Source of the DNA: Actinoplanes philippinensis
Lineage (GTDB): Bacteria; Actinomycetota; Actinomycetes; Mycobacteriales; Micromonosporaceae
NCBI RefSeq assembly: GCF_900113015.1
Contig: NZ_FONV01000003.1
Coordinates: 496,001 to 560,000 of the forward strand
DNA: 64,000 nt
Direction of reading: 5' to 3'
The position numbers and the translations under genes are program-made. Position 1 is the stretch's first letter. Every line of letters starts with the position of its first letter. Below are positions 8,455-15,214 of the stretch, one piece after another. The notes under the pieces were generated by a model, which was not told the DNA's origin, ran no database searches, and saw only the letters and a program-made list of their open reading frames with translations.

Positions 8455-11344
8455 ATCCACCAAGAACCGGGTCATGGAGATCCGGGCCGGGCTGTCGCAC
8501 GCGCTCGGCGCCGCGCAGGTCGCTCTGGAGCGGGCGCTGGAGGCCCGGGAGGCGGCTGAGGCGCGGTACCAGCGGATCGTGGCGGCGGCGACGGCCCGGC
8601 GGCGCAAGCTGGCCGCAGCCCGGGACGAGCGGATCCACGAGATCGAGTCGTGGCACGACACCGAGCTGGCGGCGCTGGCCGGTGCGGCGGCGGGCGCGGC
8701 GGACCGGGCGGCGCCCGGCGCGGCCGGCGAGCCGTGGCACAGCTGGGAGCCGACACCGCTGGACCGGGCCGCCGAGCTGCGGGTGGGACGGCTGATCCTG
8801 CCGGAGGCGCCGGTGCCGGCGCCGTCCCGGGCCGCGCGGCCACCCGCCGCCGGCCGGAACAGCGACCTAGAAAGCCGGAGCGGGGACCGAGAAGGCCGGA
8901 GCGGCGACCGGGAGAGCCGGAACAGCGACCGGGAAAGCCGGAGCGGCGACCGGGAGAACTGGTCCGGCGGGGCCTGGGCGGGCGCGCCCGGTGAGGTGAC
9001 CGAGGCGTGGGCCGGCCCGGACAGCGAGCCACCGGAGAGCACGGCCGGGCCGGTGGTCGACGAGGCGCCGCCCGAGGTTCCGGCGCTGGTGCGGCTGCTG
9101 GATCACGGGCACATCGTGGTCGAGGGCGACCGGCGGGCCGGCGACGACGTGGTGGCCGCGCTGCTGCTGCGGGCGCTCGGCACGAGTGTGCCGGGGCAGG
9201 TGCAGATCATCGGGTACGACCCGGAGAACCTCGGTGGCGGACTGGCCGGGTTCGCGCCGCTGGCGACCGCGGGGGTGCTCACCTTCGTCGGGCCGGGCGC
9301 GCTGGACAAGCTGCTCGACGAGCTGGTCGGGCACGTCCGGCGGATCAACGAGACGGTGCTGGCGGGCGAGTTCTCGTCGGTGCGGGAGCTGCACGCGGCG
9401 ACGAAGCGGCGGCCGGAGCCGTGGCGGGTGGCGGTGCTGCTCGGCGGCGGGGAGCTGTCCCGGCATCAGCGCACCCAGCTGGACCGGCTGTTGCGGACCG
9501 GGGCGGCGTGCGGGGTGCATCTGGTGATCCGCGGGCTGGCGGTGGAGCCGGGGCCGGGCATCGAGTTCGTGGTGGCGGCGCCGGGTGACGGGGCCCGCAT
9601 CGAGAGTGCGGGCGATCTGCCCGTACGGCTGGATCCTGCTCCGACGTCTCTGCTGATGACCGCGACGTGCCGGCAGATCGCCGAGTCGGTGGCCGCCGGG
9701 CCGGCGCCGGTGGCGCTGGACAGCCTCCTGCCGGAGGCGGGGGCCGAGTGGCGGGAGAGTTCGGCCGCCGGGTTGACGGCGCCGCTCGGCGACAGCCCGC
9801 AGGGGCCGCGCGTGCAGGTGACGTTGAGTGACTACCCGCCGCATGCGTTGATCGCCGGGCCGTCCGGGACCGGCAAGACCAACTTCATCTACGCCTGGAT
9901 GGGAGCGCTCGCCGCCCGCTACTCCCCCGACGAGCTGGCGTTCTACCTGCTCGACTTCAAGGAGGGGGTGTCGTTCGCCCGGTTCGCGCCGGGCCGGCGG
10001 GACCCGAGCTGGCTGCCGCACGTCCGGCTGGTCGGGGTGAACGTCAACACGGACCGTGAGTTCGGGCTGGCGCTGTTGCGGTTTTTGAGCGCCGAGCTGA
10101 AACGGCGGGCCGACGCCGCGAAGCAGCACGAGGTGACGAACCTGGCGGAGCTGCGCGCGGAGGATCCGGAGGGCGCGTGGCCGCGGATCGTGGCGGTGGT
10201 CGACGAGTTCCAGGTGCTGCTGGGCGGGCGCGACGCGGTCACCGGCGAGGCCGTGGACCTGCTGGAGGACCTGGCCCGGCGGGGCCGTTCGCAGGGCATC
10301 CATCTGGTGCTGGCCAGCCAGGACGTGTCGGGCATCGAGGCGCTGTGGGGCCGTCCCGCGCTGGTGGCCCAGTTCAGCCTGCGGATCGCCCTGCCCCGGG
10401 CGCGGCGGGTGCTGGCCGAGACGAACCCGGCCGCCGATTCGCTGCCCCGCTATCACGCGGTCGTCAACGCCGACTCGGGCGCGCCGGAGGCGAACCGGAT
10501 CGTCCGGGTGCCGGCCGCCGGGGACCGGGAGCAGTGGAGCGCGCTGCAGCACCGGCTGTGGCGGCGGCGCCCGCCGGAGCTGGGCCCGCCGCGGCTGTTC
10601 GACGGTGACGTCGTCCCGCGGCTCGCGGACAGCCCCGATTACCGGGACCTGCGGGCCGGTGACTCGACGACGGCGCCGGTGATGCTGCTGGGGCAGACCA
10701 TCGACGTGGCGGCCCGGTCGGCGCAGACGGTGCTGCGGCGGGCGCCGGGACGCAACCTGGCGGTGCTGGGCACCCGCACCGACGAGGCGTGCGCGATTCT
10801 GGCGACGGCGGGCCGCTCGCTGGCGGCGCAGTTCACCCCGGCCGGGGCCCGGTTCTCGGTGGTCTGCCTGGACCCGGACGCGCGGGCCGCGGCGGAGGCG
10901 CTGCACGCGCGGATCCCGGGCTCCGGGTTCTATCTGCCGGACGACGTGTCCTGGCTGCTGGAGGACGCCGCCGCGGAGGCCGCCGCGTCGTGGCCGGCGG
11001 ACCGGCCGCATTTCATCCTGATCTACGCGGCGGACGCGTTGCCCGGCGGCAGGGAGGCGGCCGATCAGCTGCGGACCGTGCTGCGGCAGGGCCCGGAGCG
11101 GCGGCTGCACGTGCTGGGCTGGTGGCGCGGGGCCGGGCTGCTGCGTGACTCGCTCGGCGGGCACGCGTCGCGGACCGACCCGATCGGCGCGTGGGTGGCG
11201 CTGGATGTGCACGGCAGCGAGCTGTCGCCGTACTACCCGGGCCAGGGGGCGCCGAACTGGTACCCCCGGCCGTGGCGTGCCCTGCATTTCGACCGCTCGG
11301 TGCATCGTGGCGCCGAGGTGATCATCCCTTACGGAACAGCATGA
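8447..11344 (+). CDS. FtsK/SpoIIIE (EccC-like) ATPase with coiled-coil N-terminus
   Basis: 965 residues from ATG at 8447. Residues ~1-75 are a coiled coil; ~136-170 a heptapeptide repeat linker. Three consecutive ATPase-like modules follow: the first (~205-440) has a degenerate P-loop (VVEGDRRAGDD, ~222); the central one has an intact Walker A GPSGTGKTN (~471), Walker B IVAVVDEFQ (~582) and RRGRSQGIHLVLASQ (~615); the third (~745-950) is degenerate (LGTRTDEA, ~772). This three-module plan recalls EccC of type VII secretion, although there the active module is usually the first. No membrane segment or FtsK gamma domain is seen, so the anchor may be the next gene product. It pumps either protein or DNA; this is unresolved. 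Confidence 0.85.
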   Translation: MAESTKNRVMEIRAGLSHALGAAQVALERALEAREAAEARYQRIVAAATARRRKLAAARDERIHEIESWHDTELAALAGAAAGAADRAAPGAAGEPWHSWEPTPLDRAAELRVGRLILPEAPVPAPSRAARPPAAGRNSDLESRSGDREGRSGDRESRNSDRESRSGDRENWSGGAWAGAPGEVTEAWAGPDSEPPESTAGPVVDEAPPEVPALVRLLDHGHIVVEGDRRAGDDVVAALLLRALGTSVPGQVQIIGYDPENLGGGLAGFAPLATAGVLTFVGPGALDKLLDELVGHVRRINETVLAGEFSSVRELHAATKRRPEPWRVAVLLGGGELSRHQRTQLDRLLRTGAACGVHLVIRGLAVEPGPGIEFVVAAPGDGARIESAGDLPVRLDPAPTSLLMTATCRQIAESVAAGPAPVALDSLLPEAGAEWRESSAAGLTAPLGDSPQGPRVQVTLSDYPPHALIAGPSGTGKTNFIYAWMGALAARYSPDELAFYLLDFKEGVSFARFAPGRRDPSWLPHVRLVGVNVNTDREFGLALLRFLSAELKRRADAAKQHEVTNLAELRAEDPEGAWPRIVAVVDEFQVLLGGRDAVTGEAVDLLEDLARRGRSQGIHLVLASQDVSGIEALWGRPALVAQFSLRIALPRARRVLAETNPAADSLPRYHAVVNADSGAPEANRIVRVPAAGDREQWSALQHRLWRRRPPELGPPRLFDGDVVPRLADSPDYRDLRAGDSTTAPVMLLGQTIDVAARSAQTVLRRAPGRNLAVLGTRTDEACAILATAGRSLAAQFTPAGARFSVVCLDPDARAAAEALHARIPGSGFYLPDDVSWLLEDAAAEAAASWPADRPHFILIYAADALPGGREAADQLRTVLRQGPERRLHVLGWWRGAGLLRDSLGGHASRTDPIGAWVALDVHGSELSPYYPGQGAPNWYPRPWRALHFDRSVHRGAEVIIPYGTA
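8853..8957 (+). repeat. 21-bp in-frame minisatellite in the ATPase gene, five units
   Basis: GCCGGAGCGGCGACCGGGA-type units of exactly 21 bp repeat five times, encoding the heptapeptide R-[SN]-[GS]-D-R-E-[SG] in a linker between the coiled coil and the first ATPase-like module. Confidence 0.9.
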
Positions 11345-12054
11345 GCGAACTGCAACCGGCCGACTTCGAGCGCGCCGACTACCGTACCGTCCTGCTTCGC
11401 CTGACCAGTCTGGACGCCAAGGCGGCCGGGCTGCGGGAGGAGGCGCGCCACTGGTATGCCGACCGGGTGGCCGCCGCCGACGTCGCCGTACAGGAGGCCG
11501 CCGGCCGGCTGGAGTCGGCCGAGCGGTCGGTCCGGGCCGCCCAGCGTGACCTGGAGGAGGTGGACGCGCGGGCGGCCGGCCTATGGTCGGACTTCGTGCA
11601 CCGGGTCGGCCCGGTGGCGGAGCGGTTCGGGCGGACCCTGCCGCCGGCCAGCATCCCCCGGCAGCGTGGCGAGGACGCGCCGGACCGGGACGCCGAGGAC
11701 TACCTCAAGGAGGTGGAGAACCGGGTGCGGTACACGCCGCCGGCCCGGCCGATCACCCTCGGCACGAAGATCCTCTTCGGGCTGCTGGGTTTCGCCGGCG
11801 GGGTTCTCGGGGTGATCGGCAACCTGATGGTCCGGCGGACCGGCGTGGCCGCGGGCGGCGACTGGCAGCAGGCGGCGCCGGTGGTGGCGCTGCTCGTCAT
11901 GCTGCTCTTCCCGGTGCTGGCGGTGGTGACGGCGAAACTCATCGCCGACCGCCGGGATGCCCCGCTGGACACCTCGGCGGTCGTCACGGTGCTCGCCACC
12001 GGCCTGGTCACGGCCGGTCTGCTGGTCACGGCGGTGCTGGTCAGCGGGGGCTGA
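11341..12054 (+). CDS. Coiled-coil membrane protein, last gene of FtsK-like operon
   Basis: 237 residues; its ATG overlaps the ATPase stop (ATGA). Residues ~15-85 form a long amphipathic coiled coil, then a linker, then three hydrophobic segments: ~143-165 (ILFGLLGFAGGVLGVIG), ~180-200 (VVALLVMLLFPVLAVVT) and ~215-236. The coiled coil is probably cytosolic and could pair with the coiled coil of the ATPase, tethering it to the membrane. No enzyme motif is present. The role as membrane anchor is inferred from operon order. Confidence 0.8.
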   Translation: MSELQPADFERADYRTVLLRLTSLDAKAAGLREEARHWYADRVAAADVAVQEAAGRLESAERSVRAAQRDLEEVDARAAGLWSDFVHRVGPVAERFGRTLPPASIPRQRGEDAPDRDAEDYLKEVENRVRYTPPARPITLGTKILFGLLGFAGGVLGVIGNLMVRRTGVAAGGDWQQAAPVVALLVMLLFPVLAVVTAKLIADRRDAPLDTSAVVTVLATGLVTAGLLVTAVLVSGG

Positions 12055-12190
12055 GGTCCTTCATCCGCTTCGCCTCGTCCTCGAGGGCGGCCGGGACACC
12101 GGGGCCGGTGTCGTCGCCGCCGTGGGCCTCGTCGTACTCGTAGTCGTCGGCTCGCTCGTCCTCGCGGGGATCGTCCGCTGCGTCGGTCAT
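12041..12190 (-). CDS. Small acidic hypothetical protein
   Basis: 49 residues (MTDAADDPRED... to ...MKDLSPR), starting at the ATG complement 12188-12190 and overlapping the end of the convergent membrane-protein gene by 14 bp. Nearly a third of the residues are Asp/Glu. No ribosome-binding site stands out, so the call rests on frame, composition and the position divergent to the DUF72 gene. Confidence 0.4.
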   Translation of the reverse strand: MTDAADDPREDERADDYEYDEAHGGDDTGPGVPAALEDEAKRMKDLSPR

Positions 12191-12221
12191 GAAATCGGTT
12201 GTACCCGGGTATGGCGTCGGA

Positions 12222-13022
12222 ATGCTGAGAATCGGCACATCGGGGTGGCAGTACCGCGACTGGCGTCCGGAACGGGGCGCCGACGGCACCGGGTACCTGT
12301 ATCCGGCGGGGCTGCCGCAGCGGGCCTGGCTGGAGCACTACGCGGCCCGGTTCGGTGTCGTGGAGGTCAACAACGCCTTCTACCGGCTGCCGGAGCGGGA
12401 CACGTTCGCCCGGTGGCGGGATCAGACGCCGGACGGGTTCCGGTTCGCGGTGAAGATGAGCCGTTACCTGACGCACATCAAGCGGCTGCGGGAGCCGGCC
12501 GAGCCGGTGGCCCGTTTCCTGAGCCGGGCCGAGGCGCTCGGTGACAAGCTGGGCCCGGTGCTGCTGCAGCTGCCGCCGACGATGCGGTCCGACCTGGCGG
12601 CGCTCGACGCGACCCTGCGGGAGTTCCCGGAGACGGTACGCGTGGCCGTCGAGCCGCGCCACGCCAGCTGGTTCACCCCCGAATGCGAGGAGCTGCTGCG
12701 CCGGCGCCGTGCGGCCCTCTGCTGGGCGGATCGGTGCGGCCGGCCGGTGACTCCGCTGTGGCGGACCACCGATTTCGGTTACCTGCGCCTGCACGAGGGG
12801 GCGGCGAAACCGTGGCCGCGGTACGGACGGACGGCGCTGCGGTCGTGGCTCGATCGCAGCGACATACCGGAAATGCTTGTGTTCTTCAACAATGACCCGG
12901 GTGGCGCCGCCGTGATCGACGCCGGGGTGATGGCGGCGGAGGCCGGCCGTCGCGGGATCGCGATGGGGCCGGTCCCCCGGATTCGGCCCCGGCGGAATTC
13001 GCCGCCCACCACCGCCGGATAA
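12222..13022 (+). CDS. DUF72 (YecE-like) family protein
   Basis: 266 residues from the ATG at 12222 (MLRIGTSGWQYRDW), chosen because family members begin with this IGTSGW strand; an in-frame ATG at 12189 would add 11 unrelated residues. Family landmarks are present: VEVNNAFYRLPE, FRFAVKMSRYLTHIKRL, LGPVLLQLPP, VAVEPRHASW and EMLVFFNNDPGG. The fold is a TIM barrel; biochemical function is not established. Confidence 0.9.
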   Translation: MLRIGTSGWQYRDWRPERGADGTGYLYPAGLPQRAWLEHYAARFGVVEVNNAFYRLPERDTFARWRDQTPDGFRFAVKMSRYLTHIKRLREPAEPVARFLSRAEALGDKLGPVLLQLPPTMRSDLAALDATLREFPETVRVAVEPRHASWFTPECEELLRRRRAALCWADRCGRPVTPLWRTTDFGYLRLHEGAAKPWPRYGRTALRSWLDRSDIPEMLVFFNNDPGGAAVIDAGVMAAEAGRRGIAMGPVPRIRPRRNSPPTTAG

Positions 13023-13082
13023 ACAATTGTTCAGTAATGAATATGTGGCGCGCGTCTCGCCGCACGCGCGCAATTGCGATAA

Positions 13083-13110
13083 CCGGGCCCGTCCGGCGAG
13101 GCGGGCCCGG
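13083..13110. terminator. Hairpin between convergent genes
   Basis: CCGGGCCCG (13083-13091) and CGGGCCCGG (13102-13110) form a perfect 9-bp stem with a 10-base loop, between the DUF72 stop and the DksA/TraR stop. Confidence 0.65.
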
Positions 13111-13116
13111 CGGGCG

Positions 13117-13539
13117 TCAGCTGGCCCGGCGCTCGCGCACCTGCTTGCAGTTGACACACGTGGTGGCCGACGGGAACACCTCGAGCCGCTCCACCGGAAT
13201 CGGGTTGGAGCAACCCTCGCAGTTGCCGTACGTCCCCTCGTCGAGGCGCTGGAGCGCGTGCTCCGCCTGCGTGCGCCTGTCCAGCAGCGTCCTCAGCAGC
13301 GAGGTCGCGGCGTCGCGCTCGGCCGTCTTCGACCCACTGTCGGCCTGGTCGTCGCCGGCGGCGTCGCCGATCTCGACCAGCCGCAGCCGCGTGTTCTGGG
13401 CGACGGCCTCCTCGTACTCGCGGTCGAGCTCCTCGAACCGGCCCTGCAGGATCACCCGGATCTGCTCGAACTCCTCGGCCGAGCGCCCCTTGGCCGTGCT
13501 CGCGCCCTTACCCGCAACAACAGCTCCGTTGACGAGCAT
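13117..13539 (-). CDS. DksA/TraR C4-type zinc-finger protein
   Basis: 140 residues. An N-terminal coiled-coil region (~20-105) is followed by a four-Cys finger: CEGCSNPIP ... TTCVNC (~108-133). The acidic coiled-coil-tip residues typical of DksA are not obvious, as is usual for actinobacterial TraR-like proteins. It probably binds RNA polymerase through the secondary channel; the effect is not known. It is preceded by a 196-bp gap from the next minus-strand gene, so it likely has its own promoter. Confidence 0.88.
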   Translation of the reverse strand: MLVNGAVVAGKGASTAKGRSAEEFEQIRVILQGRFEELDREYEEAVAQNTRLRLVEIGDAAGDDQADSGSKTAERDAATSLLRTLLDRRTQAEHALQRLDEGTYGNCEGCSNPIPVERLEVFPSATTCVNCKQVRERRAS

Positions 13540-13735
13540 GCAGTCCCCCTGCCCTTCACTCAGCCCCGACCGGTGGCCATCCCCGGGTCACCCTCGTCCC
13601 GGCCGGCTCGGCATGGAGCCGGACGATACCCACCGCCGGAGATCCCAAACGGGACCCCCGCGAAAAAGTAACCGGAGCATAACTGTCGGTGTTCGAATCC
13701 GCCACGGACTCGGCACGCGGGTCTTGTGCCGAGCG

Positions 13736-14368
13736 TCACGGGCCGGTGACGACGAGCGCCGGGCGGCGCGGGTCATCAAGACGAACGACCACGTCAGCGA
13801 AGGTTTCCGGAGCCACCTCGCCGGTGTAGCGACGGTACGCCGGGAGGGTCCAGGCAAGATCATCCGGGGTACGCCGGGCCAGCGCCGCCGGGGACAGCTC
13901 AAGGTGGACGGAGAAGTCGAACGGCAGCCCCGAACCGAGCAGCAGAGGGCCGCTGACCAGCACGATCGCACCCGGCGGCAACTCCCGGTACGGCGCGCGG
14001 GCGGCCCGGTCGATGCGCGCGTCCCACAACCGCTCGAGGATGCGCCCGGAGCCATCCGGACCCGCCGGGGCCAGAACCTCCCGGATCAGCCCCGCTTCGT
14101 CGAACCAGCCGGTGTAGAAAGAGTCCGGGTTGGTCCGGCCGAACTCCAGCCGCAGCGACGCCGGGCGCAGGAAGTCGCTGGTGTCGACCCGGATCGCGGG
14201 ACGGCCGCGCACCCGCAACGGGTCGACCAGGGCGTCCGCCAGACGGCGCGGATCAGCCGCGTCGGCGCCGTCCACGGCCACCCGTAGCCGGGTGTCGGAT
14301 TCCCGACTCGCCAGCCGGTCGGCGAGGTATTCGACGAGCAGGGGGAAGGAGACCGGTCGTACCCGCAT
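13736..14368 (-). CDS. Uridine kinase-like protein with degenerate P-loop
   Basis: 210 residues. The N-terminal strand-loop VAVDGADAADPRRLADAL occupies the Walker A position of the uridine kinase / phosphoribulokinase fold, but the GxxGxGKS lysine and serine are missing. Other elements remain: VDTSDFLRP, a GRTNPDSFYTGWFDE segment and a DARIDRAARAPYRELPPGAIVLVSGPLLL strand. Related actinobacterial proteins are annotated uridine kinase; with this P-loop, kinase activity is uncertain. Only 3 bp separate it from the winged-helix gene upstream, so they form an operon. Confidence 0.65.
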   Translation of the reverse strand: MRVRPVSFPLLVEYLADRLASRESDTRLRVAVDGADAADPRRLADALVDPLRVRGRPAIRVDTSDFLRPASLRLEFGRTNPDSFYTGWFDEAGLIREVLAPAGPDGSGRILERLWDARIDRAARAPYRELPPGAIVLVSGPLLLGSGLPFDFSVHLELSPAALARRTPDDLAWTLPAYRRYTGEVAPETFADVVVRLDDPRRPALVVTGP

Positions 14369-14371
14369 GGA

Positions 14372-14938
14372 TCAATCGTGCGGCAGGATGCTGATCCGCG
14401 CGTCGTCGGCCAGCCGGTAGCCCACGCCGTAGACGGTGGTGATCAGCGGCAGGTGCCCGCCGAGCTTGAGCCGCAGCCGGCGCACGTGGACGTCGACGGT
14501 GCGCTCACCGGCCCGCTCGTAGCCCCAGACGGCGGCAAGGAGCTGGGCCCGGGTGAAGACCCGGCGCGGCCGCTCGGCAAGGTACTGCAGGAGGTCGAAC
14601 TCCAGCCGCGTCAGCGGCAGCGCGTCGCCCTCCAGCAGCGCCTGCCGGGACGAGGTCAGCAGACGCACCTCCGGACCCTCCGGAGCCGTCTCGGCGAGCT
14701 CCTCGGCCGTCTCCGGCCCGGACTCCACGGCCTGCTCGACGGTGACCGTGCCCCGGCTCAGCTCGACCAGCTCCCGGACCGCGGCGAGCAGCCGGTGCGC
14801 CTGTGGGGACACCACGTCCCCGGTGAGCGGAATGGCGAGCGTCACGGTCAGCGCGGGCTCGGCGGGCCGCCGGGCGGAACTCCGGCCCGGTCCGGCAGAA
14901 CGACGATCGGCACGCGGCGACAATGCGCTGACCGGCAT
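14372..14938 (-). CDS. OmpR/PhoB-type winged-helix regulator without receiver domain
   Basis: 188 residues from the ATG at 14938, preceded by GGGGGA; an in-frame ATG further upstream (14986) has no such site. The C-terminal ~90 residues are a transcriptional-regulator C domain: [48 protein letters not shown] and TVYGVGYRL. The N-terminal ~90 residues do not contain the phosphoacceptor Asp arrangement of a receiver; they look like a short unrelated domain. An orphan regulator independent of a histidine kinase is therefore likely. It leads the two-gene operon with the uridine-kinase-like gene. Confidence 0.85.
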   Translation of the reverse strand: MPVSALSPRADRRSAGPGRSSARRPAEPALTVTLAIPLTGDVVSPQAHRLLAAVRELVELSRGTVTVEQAVESGPETAEELAETAPEGPEVRLLTSSRQALLEGDALPLTRLEFDLLQYLAERPRRVFTRAQLLAAVWGYERAGERTVDVHVRRLRLKLGGHLPLITTVYGVGYRLADDARISILPHD

Positions 14939-15006
14939 TGATTCATCCCCCAGAATTTGCTGCAACAAGCGAATACGATTTTTCACTCTGCGTAAAGGCG
15001 CGACCG

Positions 15007-15036
15007 ATATTTCCGGGCCGCCGGTGAGCGGGTCAA
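15007..15036 (-). promoter_or_regulatory. Possible vegetative promoter of the winged-helix operon
   Basis: Minus strand TTGACC (15036-15031), 18-bp spacer and AAATAT (15012-15007) in an unusually AT-rich patch about 70 bp before the start codon. Confidence 0.3.
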
Positions 15037-15158
15037 GTCGCCAACCACACTGTGGGAAAGACGTTCCATATTGTCGTGCGCGCCGCTAATTCATTCCGGG
15101 AACGCTTTCTGTCAGCGTCATTAAACATTGCCGAACGTCATGGGCCGAGAAGACAACC

Positions 15159-15187
15159 GGGGGTGCCGCCGTCAAGGCGACACCCCC
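15159..15187. terminator. Hairpin downstream of secA2
   Basis: GGGGGTG (15159-15165) pairs with CACCCCC (15181-15187), extended by CGCC/GGCG after one C/A mismatch, loop GTCAA. It lies 28 bp beyond the secA2 stop codon. Confidence 0.7.
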
Positions 15188-15214
15188 GGGGGGAAAGGGT
15201 TTTCCGGTGTGAGA

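Noticed and set aside
13687..13703. tRNA T-arm-like GTGTTCGAATCCGCC
   Set aside because: The flanking bases do not form the 5-bp T stem and no acceptor, D or anticodon arm can be placed around it.
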